Below, piece by piece: positions 1 through 10,017 of a stretch of 64,000 bases of DNA. Source of the DNA: Spirodela intermedia (lineage: Eukaryota; Streptophyta; Magnoliopsida; Alismatales; Araceae); the NCBI GenBank assembly GCA_902729315.2, contig LR746281.1, forward strand, positions 2,602,501 to 2,666,500, given 5' to 3'. The translations under genes were made by a program, and so were the position numbers. Under the pieces are notes generated by a model that saw only the letters and a list, made by a program, of their open reading frames with translations, had not been told where the DNA came from and ran no database searches. Numbering within the stretch: position 1 is the stretch's first letter; each line of letters begins with the position of its first letter.

Positions 1-214
1 CCCCCATTTAGGTCCAGGTTTGAGATATTAATTGATATTATCCCACCAAGGTTTTTTTATCAGAATTAACCAAAACATCCATGTGCATATTCGCTTTGGA
101 AGACAGAAAAAATACAATCATAATATTAAACATTCTTTATGACAGGTTATGTTCTTTAAGAAAAAAATTCCTCTCCCTGCAATTCCAGTAACGGGTTGTT
201 ACTTTCTGCTGCAG

Positions 215-484
215 CCTTCTTACCCAAGGATTAGCTGGAATTCAACCCGTTGACATCGCCGGAGTGGAAAATGTGAGTAGCGTTGACTGGAGATTCACAT
301 TCTAGAAGTGGAATGCTTTCCAAGTATTGGAATGACCCCACCCTTCATTTAATATTTCTTCCAGGTTGATGTGACTGATCTGATTGATGGGCATTCTTCT
401 TATCTGTGGACTGTCCGGCAAATACTGGAGCAACTTGAGCTGGACACATACTACCCTGTCTTCTCTTGTTGTTCAACATCCTAG
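215..484 (+). CDS. 3' end of an unrecognised spliced gene (two last exons)
   Basis: Two exons can be read: 215-272, after the acceptor ...ctgctgcag, and 365-484, between donor GTGAGTAG at 273 and acceptor ...cttccag at 364. They join in frame to give 59 residues that end at TAG 482-484. The peptide begins LLTQGLAGIQPVDIAG, continues with VDVTDLIDGHSSYLW and ends DTYYPVFSCCSTS. The first base (215) completes a codon from an exon lying outside the window or in the unclear stretch 1-214. The open frame across a well-formed intron, and codon use unlike the surrounding AT-rich DNA, support a real gene. I do not recognise the family; no catalytic motif, membrane segment or repeat is visible in this short C-terminus. 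Confidence 0.6.
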
Positions 485-500
485 CAGACGATGCCCTGAA

Positions 501-525
501 GGTTGACCACCCCGCTTGGTCAACC
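501..525 (+). other. Perfect hairpin in the 3' flank of the first gene
   Basis: GGTTGACCA (501-509) and TGGTCAACC (517-525) are perfect 9-bp inverted repeats around a 7-nt loop. They lie 16 bp after the stop codon of the first gene. Six bases further on is a perfect 16-bp palindrome, TCAGATGATCATCTGA (531-546). Each hairpin arm also contains a TTGAC W-box core. The hairpin could be an mRNA 3'-end structure or a small inverted-repeat remnant; the sequence does not decide. Confidence 0.55.
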
Positions 526-909
526 CAGGGTCAGATGATCATCTGACAGGCCCTTCATTAGATCTGAAAACCCAGATATATATTTCCATAATTTGGCCCA
601 TTTTTTTTCTATTTTTGTGTTTGTTGATGATGCATAATTTCTAATTGGGTTTCTCAGGATCAGATAGATAATCATCTTTTTTGGTGCTTCATCAGATCTT
701 AAAACCCAGTTAGTCGTTGACCACTGATTTCCGATGAGGTTGATGATGCAGGATTTTGGTTCATATAGTTCACATTTTATCATCGGATGGAAGATGACTT
801 TCTACTGTGTTTTTTTTTTTCAAATAATAAGAAAACATGGTCATTCAATTTCTCGTGACCAAGAAGCCTGTGATTCATTCGCTTGTGTATCTCCTTCTTA
901 AAAACACCT

Positions 910-1400
910 TTAAATAAATATGATTTTTTTCTTTTTAATGTTAAAGATAGAAAATTAAATTTCCAGTTTTTAAATAAAAGCGTCAGATTTCACATAAATA
1001 TAATTAAAATTTGTAAAAAAGGAGTGTTAATGAGTCATGCCAGATAATCTCATTTCAGTCTCAATCTTTACCGTTTAAATAAGTATTAAGTTTTTTTCTT
1101 TTACCTATAAAGATAGAAAATTAAATTTACAGTTTTTAAATAAAAACGTTAAATTTCAGAGAAATATAATTAAGAATTGTAGAAAAGGAGTGTTAGTGAG
1201 TCATACAAGATAGTCTCCTAGTGGTCTCAATCTTCACGGTTAAAATAAATATGAATTTTTTTTCTTTTACCAGTAAAGATAAAAAATTAAATTTACAGTT
1301 TTAAAATAAAAACGTTTAATTTCTGATTAAAATAATTAAAATTTGTAAAATTGGAGTGTTAATGAGTCGTGGCGGATTATTTGCTTCAAGCTTTACGTTT
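910..1400. repeat. Three tandem copies of a ~166-bp AT-rich unit
   Basis: The anchor GGAGTGTTARTGAGTC occurs at 1021, 1187 and 1353, exactly 166 bp apart. Each copy begins near a TTAAATAA-type motif (about 910, 1075 and 1240), then has a T-run, AAAGATAGAAAATTAAATTT, CAGTTTTTAAATAAAARCG, the anchor and a variable TCTCAATCTTYACGGTT-type tail. The third copy is the most diverged. The array ends about 300 bp before the start codon of the next gene, so it lies in its promoter region. Nothing else is recognised between 550 and 1700. Confidence 0.8.
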
Positions 1401-1710
1401 TAGGGTTTGGGGGAAGTGGGGATCAAGGGAAGCGGTCAGATGACCACTGGAGAACGATTTTTTTACTTCTATTTAATTCTTGTATTGTTAAAAAAAAGGA
1501 AAATCGAGGCGAGTGGATCCGAGACGTTATAAGGACTCCGTAGATCCGAAATCGGAGGGGGGGGGACGACTTCAACTCGGTGGGTCTGGCCGAGTCCAAC
1601 GCGTCCGGCGTGCTGCTCAACTCGCCACCTCCTCGGACATTATAATGTGAGGAGCCGGAACAGAGAGAGACGCTCGGAAGGTCCTCCTCCCCTTTGGTGG
1701 CTCGGAGACG

Positions 1711-4700
1711 ATGGGGACGGAAGAGGCGGCGCCGGCGGCGTCGTCGGATGCGGTGAGGGATTCGGAAGTGTTTGGCGGACGGGAGGAGCCGCCAGTGCCT
1801 GTGAAGGGGGAGGCAGATTCCGCGACGGTGGGTGCGAGGAAGGGGAAGTCGTGCAAGGGTTACCTCTACTATTCGTCCCAACTCAAGACGCAGTCGAGAA
1901 AGCCCGTCTGCGTCGGCCTCACCAGGACGCTGCAGCAAGGTTTCCCCCCCGCTTTCTCGTTTTACTCATTGGTCGGTCCCTCTTAGTTTGATCATCTTCC
2001 TGTCTTCTCTGTGAATTCGCGTCCGGTCTTCTTTTCAAGGTAGCTTGTTGTTCTCGTCAGAATTTCTGTTGCTCGGAATGCATAAGATTTATATAGAGTT
2101 TGATTTTCTTGAATGACTCTTGTAGATTTGCTGCGTGCCATTGCCTTTCGATTTTATTCACATCAAAAACCTGCGGTTGGTCGATTATTAGCGATTAAAA
2201 CAACAGTGCACATGGTTGGATCCCAATTTTTCACTCAGGTCGTGAAATAAAGTATCGCTTTCGGGATCTTATGGTGAATGGGTCACCTTCGACTGAAGAG
2301 ACGAGAACATATTAATCTCATCGGGTGTACGCGTCTACATTTTTTGTAGTTATATTTTAGCTGCCGTAATGTTTTCAGATGCCCTGTCAATACCAGTCTC
2401 TGGGCCAGTAAAGTTTTGGGAACCCGAGCCACTCATTAGCTACATAACTAGCATCCATCATTAATCCATTGGTCTCTCTGATATTCATTCCTATTCTTGT
2501 TTTGTTGACTGATGTACCCTCGGTCTCACGATTTATGTCCTTTCCAACGAACCTGTCGTTATAAATAAATTGATCACGCTTCTGTAGAAATCAATTGAAG
2601 AGGAACAGTTTTTTTATTCCGGTTCATGTATCAAAATAATGTTTATTATTAAAAAAATATTCTTTAGAGGCATGGAACATGAGGGGCCAGCTTCTAACAT
2701 TTCATAGATACCTCCTCATCTTCCCCTTGCTTTATTGGTGTGTGTTTTAAAGGACAGAATATGCATCCATAAAGAACTATTCCTTGAAATGAATTCTTTC
2801 AAAGGCATAGTTATCATGAAAACACTTAATTTGTTCTCATTTTTGGCTTAGGTAGCCCATACCGGTTTTATTTGCCCTTTCAACTCGAGAAAATGACACA
2901 AGTCGATCCTTAATAATATATTATACCTCGTTTCTAGTAGACACCATGTTCTACCAGCGTTTTTGAAGTTGGGTATCTCCTTGTATTCATTGAAGAAAAA
3001 AATATTAGATGTAATATGAGTGCGTTTCATGATTCCTCAAAAACCCCCTTGTACGATACTAAGATGTTGTAGGTTTTACTGGAAGATGAAATACTCAAAA
3101 TGGCCTATTCATATCTTGATTACAAAACTGGGGTAAGTTAGGCACCCCTTCAATTATAAAGTTTCATACGTTCCAGTCACATTTTCTCTCAACCCAAATG
3201 ACCCAAGGAGTCACGTATTTCAACCATTTCTTTAAATCCTCCATCTAACCTTGATATTTCCATTGTATACGTGTGATTTCTGGCAACTCTCGTCAGAAGA
3301 GTATCTCAGGAAGATGTCTTTGGAAGATGTCTTAGGAATACAAGCGTAAATGACCACATGTAAGTGATCCCCTATGCGAACTCTGCCTCACCATGATCCT
3401 CACCTTTGACAGAATAGGGGTTTCCAGAATTGAACTGTTACTTCGTGTCTAAGCCCCCAAAGAGAGATAGCACATCATTAAAATGGATAAAATATTTTTA
3501 CATAAAGTATTCTGGCCTCCATAAGAATGAACATTTTTTTCCGATTTCTCATTCTTTTTTCAAACCTCTTTTCAATCTTTGCAAGATTCTTTTGCTATTA
3601 AGCGTTTGTAGTAAGTGTCACCTCTAGGTAACAGACATAGGTCGCCACTTGTTCTGATGGGAAAGTTACCTTCATGATATCACAATATTTTCTTTGGTAT
3701 CTATAGGGACTGTCCATTTAAATGTTGTATGGACATTCTTCTGCTTTGTAATGCGTATCTTGACATACTCTTTTGCATAAAATTTTATTTGCTTTTTTCC
3801 CTATAGAATACTCTATAAATACCATCTTTTTTCATATTTTTTTAGGATCTTTTTTTATTATAGTTCGTGAAGGTGGACTTCGTCGTATGTACTTTTCGCT
3901 CAGTGCAATTCAGTTTTCAGATGATTGCATCTGTAAATTATTTTCTGGCACTGGATGGCTCTCATGCAGAGAAACTAGTCATCATTTGGTTGTCCTTATA
4001 TTTCCCGTTTTCCACAGTTCCTGGCTACATGGTGGGAGAGTCTGAGTTGGAAGCCTCTAAAGAGGGTCGTAATCTGTCAGACTTTAAGTATTCATGTGTT
4101 GGCTATTCAGTTTTCATGGAAAACAAGGATGATGCGTCTGAGAAAGGAGAGAAGCAGACAGAGTTGCCATTCTGTGTTGGCATTGAGGTCGATATCTTTA
4201 CTGAACTTCTTTTGGCTCATGCACATTCTGGTAGCAATTGGCTTTACATTTCAGTAATAAATCATCACTTACATCGCTGTTCCTCGTGCATGAGAAATGG
4301 AATTCGATGCTGAAACATAATCAGATGGTTCACCTATGTAGTTCTGCAATTGGTTCATTGACTTTAATTTCTATATTGTAACCACTTGCATTGCTAGAAA
4401 CCTCAAAGCTCTTGTAAGGTTTTATAGATGAGTCATATATGTGGGCTAAAAGCTACGACCTTGATGTGATAGTTTAGATGTCCTAGATGTGGCTTGGTAG
4501 AGGATAGAAAATGGGAGGAGGTCGTATATAATTTATTTTTTTAAAACTGTTTTTAGGTATAGAAGATAGTTAGGTATCCAATATTTTTTAGATTCAATTC
4601 ATTTGATTGCACATCTTGGTAAGCGAAAAAATGCAAGTTAGGCTTGTATTAATGGCATTGAATCCTGCATTATGTTCCTTTTTTTTGTTGCACACAACCA

Positions 4701-7700
4701 TATTTTTAAAAACTAATTGTTTTTATTAAGTGCTTATCATTTATGTTAATGCTTATGCTATTCGTAGGTATCTCTAGACTCTTGAATTTAACGAGTCTCT
4801 CCCGGTGGACATGTATCAGTGTCAGACCACAATGCTACATAACGCAGTTCTTTATCACTTTATCCTTGGTTGGATGTCATGTTTTTTTCAAATTTACTCT
4901 AAATAAATGGCGGCCGTCACTTTTAATTAGACTTGATGAGGAAGTCATGGACACATACCTCATGTGGTCAGTGATTCCGATATCAAGTCCTTATATCTAA
5001 ATGCTCTAATGGTATGTGACGTGGACCATCATCTCGTATTTGGACGAGTATTTTTTTGGTAAAAGTATGGTCTTATGTGTCATCCACCATAGAAACTAAG
5101 GCATTTTATACTAATTTAGTTTTTCAATCGTTAGTACAAATCATTTCCTGTTGGATGTCATTGTCCTAATCTCCTTAAAAGAGGACTAAAAACTTAAAAT
5201 GCTTTGTGCAGAACTTGTCGATTTTGAGGAAAGTAGACATCTGATGTAATTAACATGAAAAATAGATATTTTAAGCTGTGTTGAACGAATAGGTTATTGT
5301 TGATGAAATAGTCATAATTTTCACTCCAGTTCCTATTTATTCAGTATAACTCGTCTTATATCTGCATAGTGAAAGTTTTTTTATTTTTTTGGTCAGCTTT
5401 TGGTGGACAGGCGGGTTTCAGCTCCTAGCCATGCTGCTGCTCATGCCCCCCGCAATAGAGATGGTAAGAAGTGTACTATATTTCCTATTCGAATGCCAAC
5501 ATCATCTAGGCTTCAAATTAATGGTTGGAATTCTTTCTCGTGTTGTTTTATTTATGTGTTTTTTTGGTTTCAATAATCTTGTAAAATTTATTTTCTTTTT
5601 TCTATGATCCTTGAAAATGGACCCATAATTTTTTTTCCTCCATCTTTATTTTTATTCTGCACAGTCACCTTTTACTCCCACCCTGTGCTAATATCTCCTT
5701 TAGAGATATTATCACCTAAGCTGATAACATCTCTACAACCCACCCTGTGACTCACATGGTGGGATGTAATGGGAAAGAAAAGTCTCCCAGCTGCACAGTG
5801 CAACGCCAGAACATTGCCTGAGAACGTCAAGACATCATTAATAAGCAAGTACGATTGTCTAAATTTTTATTTACTAAGTATAGAAGCTAAATCTTCAGAT
5901 GATGCTCATCGGTTTCACAGTTTAGGTCACCTAGGCCATCTAAGCAGTAACTAGCTAAACTAATGTAGTTAGTACAGTTATTTAGATGACGAAACTAACA
6001 GTCTTAAGGTAATGAGTGCGGTTAATGAGACTCCCAGGATGACCAAGCTAGCAGGCTATTGGGACTGATTTGTTTGCTTCCAGACATCTTGGCCTCCTTC
6101 ATCACCTATGTTGCCAGCGCAGTGCTTTGAAAATTATGGCTGATCTAAGATCCCAGCCGGCTGGTTCGTGGACATCCCACCTAGTTGGGAACAGAAGGCA
6201 GGATCTTCAAACAGTAACCTGCTCAATCAGATCAAAGCCTTTCTAGCCCTGAACTTGAGTCCACAAACTTAAAGCATGAACCAGGGGTGGACTGGACCAT
6301 TCTGGTTCTGGTCTTGAATATTTAATCATCAGTTGGCGTGTGGCATGATGGCTAACTGTATAAATGGCGTGAGATAGGATGAATGGGCAGGGTTTGGTGG
6401 CTTCCATGATCCATTTTCGATGGAGGAGCTGGAATATCTTATTGGAAATAATATGTGAATTGTGGGAAACTACAGATAACAGATGTATGTATGTTCAAGT
6501 TCGATTGTTTTCCACAGAGTAGTACTGGTGAATTACTGCCACATCTTCTTTGGAAGTCTGAAGAGGAAGTTCATGCGGCTTTCACAATTGAAGAAGGGAA
6601 AAGAACCTACACTTAATATGATCTAAATTTGTACACTTGTATGGATGGAATGGTTGGAGGAGACTGTCAAATGACTAAGAGTACCGGTAATTGCTGATGA
6701 CCATTTCATCTTTTGGTTAAGAACTGGGGATGGAATCCTCTGCAAACAGTCTGAAAACAGAATGAACTAAACCCTTCACTGAATGCTTGAACCACCGATT
6801 TCACGAAAGCTTTTTGTTTTTTGTCCACTGTCTCAGATATACGCATAAATGGTCTGCTACCTCTAGATTTGAAGAGAAATTCTGCTGAACGTTTGAAATT
6901 CTATCTTCCCCAGAAACCTCTACGAGTGGTCAATGTCTTGGTGGGCCTACTTTGTACCTCATTTATATTGAGAATTCTAGTGAGAGAGGCATTTGAACTT
7001 GCCCAAAGTGCATAAATAGTGTAAGATGTCTGAGTAATCCCCCTTCCAATTTCTCTTGATATTCCATGATGGACGATGGCCTCTCCATTAGTCCTCTCCA
7101 AGTCATCTTTGCCTTTGGAAGAAACCACATGATGATCTTTCATGGAGCCTTGGGATCTCAGCCAGTAGCAGGTGCTCATAAGTGGTCTGGGAAAGAAGAA
7201 ATTAGCCCTGGGATCATGCCAGTTGACCTTGGCACAGAAGAAACTAACTGTACCAAGTACCTTTTTTGTTCTAATAGTCTATTAGAATATGAATGTGATA
7301 GTGTTCTAGTGAGTCATTTACAGTATAGATCCCCACTAAGCTGGGCCATACAAGGTATTCTCACTCCTCTCTGTATAGAAACAATTGAGGTGGCTACAAA
7401 ATTTGTAACCCTAATATTTCCCTTGTATTTTCTAGTTAGGGGAAGTGTGTTGGGGTGCCCTATTGGAATATGAACGTGATAGTGTGCCAATTATCTTTCA
7501 TTCTGAGGTAGGGAGTCATTTAGAGCAAACCCTTGTTATCATAATTAAGATTATTAATGACGTCTTCATGAAATTACTATGATTAGATGTGGGAAGAACC
7601 TTCTGTTTCCATGGAGTCAAACCCTTATATGCTTGACGCTTCATTGCAGACGAAAATTACCAACAGCAACCCCACAAGCCTGCCCATTCCATAGGAGAGG

Positions 7701-7946
7701 AGTTCTTCGGCAGGCAAGCCGCCCAGCTGCCTCTTCTTGAAGTCAACTCCCATTTTTCAGGAGCACAGATGTGACTCTGTTTCCCCTCCTTCCCCCCCCC
7801 CCCCTCCCGCCTGTGTGCTCTGCAGGTTCACAAGGAATGCCGGTCTGGTCGCCTCGGGGGTCTCGCGGAACCTTCACAGAGCCGCCAACTATGTCAAGGA
7901 CAACCTCGACGACATACTGTATCCAGACCGGCGGCGCCCCAAGTAA
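1711..7946 (+). CDS. Plant-specific protein of unknown function, 216 aa, five exons (KSCKGYLYYSS family, DUF8204-like)
   Basis: Exons are 1711-1939, 4018-4187, 5397-5463, 7650-7713 and 7826-7946; together they give 651 nt, 216 codons plus TAA, with every join in frame. Residues 1-43 are acidic and low in complexity. The conserved core starts at KSCKGYLYYSS (about 46-56) and runs through PVCVGLTRTLQQ into exon 2 (VPGYMVGESELEAS, LSDFKYSCVGYSVF, ELPFCVGIE). A basic tail (RNAGLVASGVSRNL ... DDILYPDRRRPK, about 180-216) closes the protein. This layout matches a plant protein family I know only as uncharacterised; the DUF8204 name is from memory. No signal peptide or membrane helix is visible. The donor after exon 2 (GAG|GTCGAT) is weak, but it alone keeps the conserved sequence in frame. 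Introns 1 (2.1 kb) and 3 (2.2 kb) are long and hold no recognisable gene. Confidence 0.85.
7714..7825 (+). other. Non-canonical GC-AG intron
   Basis: The last intron of the preceding gene starts CAG|GCAAGC rather than GT. Its acceptor is TGCAG at 7825. GGC-AG plus G completes an Arg codon and joins the conserved FFGRFTRNAG stretch; I see no GT nearby that would do so. The intron is only 112 bp and has a strong pyrimidine tract that includes a C-run of about 13 at 7792-7804. A consensus AG|GCAAG donor is typical of plant GC-AG introns. Confidence 0.75.
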
Positions 7947-8229
7947 AGGAAAACCCACCCATCTCTCAGAGCTTTCTGATTATGCCTGCTGCAGTCAGAA
8001 GAAGAATAAGAACTTTGCATTGTCCTTGTAGCCAGGCTTCCCTCCTCCTGTTAGTGATGAATAATATATATATTTTGTGTACAAATTATTATAACAATTT
8101 CTTGAGATTTCATGGAGAAGGGTGGTCGTTGGTGGAGCAGCTCCACATGTGGGATGCTGGCCGGAGGCGCAGGAAAGGTATCTAGTTTGCTACCATTTCT
8201 TGAAGAAGATGATCATTCGAAGAAGAAGA

Positions 8230-8324
8230 AGCTGATGATGATGATGGGCAATAGAAGAGTAAGATGATGATGATGGACAATATAAGAGTAAAATGATGAT
8301 GATGATGGACAATATGAGAGTAAA

Positions 8325-8359
<35 letters not shown>

Positions 8360-8575
8360 CAATAGATGAGTAAGATGATGATGATGATGATGGACAATAG
8401 ATGAGTAAGATGATGATGATGATAGTGATGGACAATATATGAGTAAGATGATGATGATGATGATGATGATAGTGATGGACAATATATGAGTAAGATGATG
8501 ATGATGGTGATGATGGGCACTAGAAGAGTAAGATGATGGATGATGATGATGGGCAATAGTGAATGGTAAGAAAAA
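8230..8575. repeat. GAT-rich minisatellite, nine copies
   Basis: Nine imperfect copies of a unit built as GGRCAATARRWGAGTAARATGATGAT followed by a variable number of GAT triplets. The units start near 8247 and end near 8575; they differ mainly in the length of the GAT run (2 to about 10) and in one or two bases of the core. Read on the minus strand, this gives long Ser/His/Ile-rich open frames with no coding value. It lies about 280 bp after the stop codon of the previous gene, in or just beyond its 3' UTR. Confidence 0.9.
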
Positions 8576-8710
8576 GTGGCGGCCTCACTTTTCTCTTCAT
8601 ACAAGTAAAATAAAGACTTGTTGAGATGTTGAGATGATCTAATTAGGGCCATAAAAATGGCTCCGGTGATACTGGCTCTCCCGGATCAGCCAGTTCATAT
8701 GGCAGATTCA

Positions 8711-8731
8711 TCTCTCTCTCTCTCTCTCTCT
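8711..8731. repeat. (TC)n microsatellite
   Basis: An uninterrupted TC run of about 21 bases. No gene is seen between 8576 and 9700; that stretch holds AT-rich DNA followed by a GC-rich, purine-biased zone (about 9240-9480) that may be the distal promoter of the carrier gene. Confidence 0.9.
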
Positions 8732-9725
8732 AAAAAAGGAGGGCTGGGCTGAGCATGATAAGGCGGGCTCGAGTAAAAAGAAGTGTTTTTTATTGTTATT
8801 TTGAATGCCGCGAGCAATTCATTAGCCACTGCTTTTGTTAAATAATACTCAGTGGGTTGATGATAAGCCCAGGTAATCGTCACCGATGACTTCAACTCAC
8901 ACTTATAATTTAGCCGCTGCTCTCTGGTTTATCTTTACTTTATTAAAACCTCATTAATTAAATATATACATTCATACACCCATTTCTCCCTTTTTTTTAA
9001 AAAAAATCAACAGTCTTAAAAATTCTCCCTTTCTCTAAGAGGTCCCCAGAAAGATAAATATATTCAAAACAACCTTAAATACTAGGAATATATATAATAC
9101 TTTTTATTTCTAAATTATATGTACGGACGCTGATGCGCTGAGCTGCTGATGCGTCAACGTGCACTCTCTCTCCCTCTCGCTTTCTTTCCCTCTCGGTCGC
9201 GACAGGCTCTTCGGAGAGTTGTGGTCGTCGTTCGCAGCGAATCAGGTGCGGCTCCCCGGCGGCGGGAGGCAGCAGCAGGAGGAGGAAATAGAGGAAGAGG
9301 GAGAGGAGGGCTCCCACCAGTGGTGGGGATACGTTGGTGCCGGGTAGGGGGGATGGGGGGAAGAACTTGGGCGGCGGCCGGCGTGGGGACCCCTCGCCGG
9401 TAGGCCCCTCCGCCCCCGCTTGTGGCGACGGCGCGGCGCGGAGAGATGCCGCTGCAGCCGGCAGTCCACATCCCTCTATATTTCACTGCTTTTGTGTGGG
9501 GCCGGCGGAGTAACTAGGGTTAGGTTCCGTCAACGGCCACCAGGAGAGAGGGAGGAAAGGGTGGGGGCGCCGGGGAAGCGTGACTTCTTCTGGTGAGAGA
9601 ACGTGTGAGGCCCAGAGGAAGGGATCTGACCTCCCCCAGAAGGAACCCCCCGCCATTGATGGGACCCTCCCGTTTCTCTCTCTGCCCTTCCTCTCTTCCT
9701 ACCCTCTCTCTCTGTCTCTGTGGCA

Positions 9726-9733
9726 TATAAATA
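9726..9733 (+). promoter_or_regulatory. TATA box of the dicarboxylate carrier gene
   Basis: TATAAATA at 9726-9733 is a strong plant TATA box, set between CT-rich runs and followed by a GC-rich and CT-rich leader. A start site about 25-32 bp downstream (near 9755-9765) would give a 5' UTR of about 255 nt before ATG 10018. The leader carries CT and GA dinucleotide runs (about 9764-9775 and 9810-9830), which are frequent near plant transcription starts. Confidence 0.7.
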
Positions 9734-9839
9734 GCAGCTGGGGGCGCCCTCTTCATGCTCCATCTCTCTCCTTCCAAAACTGGAAGGAGGGAGAGTGAAA
9801 GAGGGAGGTAGAGAGAGAGAGAAGAGGGGACGGCAGCAT

Positions 9840-9947
9840 ATGTCTCAGAGGTCGTTGATACCTCACACCTCCATCGCCTTCTCTCTCTAGGCCCATCTCC
9901 ACGTCTCCAGCGACATGAACCCCAGCTCCAACTGGCGCGGCCTCTAG
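9840..9947 (+). promoter_or_regulatory. Two upstream ORFs in the carrier gene leader
   Basis: ATG 9840-9842 opens a 16-codon frame (MSQRSLIPHTSIAFSL) ending at TAG 9888-9890. ATG 9915-9917 opens a 10-codon frame (MNPSSNWRGL) ending at TAG 9945-9947. Both lie after the TATA box and end before the main ATG at 10018, so re-initiation would be needed. A third short frame (9755-9811, 18 codons) starts at about the expected transcription start and may not be transcribed. Confidence 0.55.
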
Positions 9948-10017
9948 GGACACAAGATCTCGATCTCAGACCGAAGCTCTAGTTTTCTCTCTCTAGATTC
10001 ACCACTAGGAAACGACG

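Noticed and set aside
3773-4313. Unspliced open frames of 90 and 148 codons around 3.8-4.3 kb
   Set aside because: The 148-codon frame contains the true exon 2 (4018-4187) but runs into introns on both sides; only the exon part is conserved.
6821-7473. Several open frames on both strands in intron 3 of the second gene
   Set aside because: No recognisable domain or splice pattern; overlapping frames on both strands suggest chance or transposon debris.
8182-8652. Minus-strand open frames of 80-156 codons rich in Ser, His and Ile
   Set aside because: They are readings of the GAT minisatellite; three frames are open over the same repeat, as expected for a triplet repeat without stops.
9149-9486. 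GC-rich open frames on both strands before the carrier gene
   Set aside because: Several overlapping low-complexity frames, no conserved motif, and lying upstream of a strong TATA box; treated as promoter-proximal GC-rich DNA.
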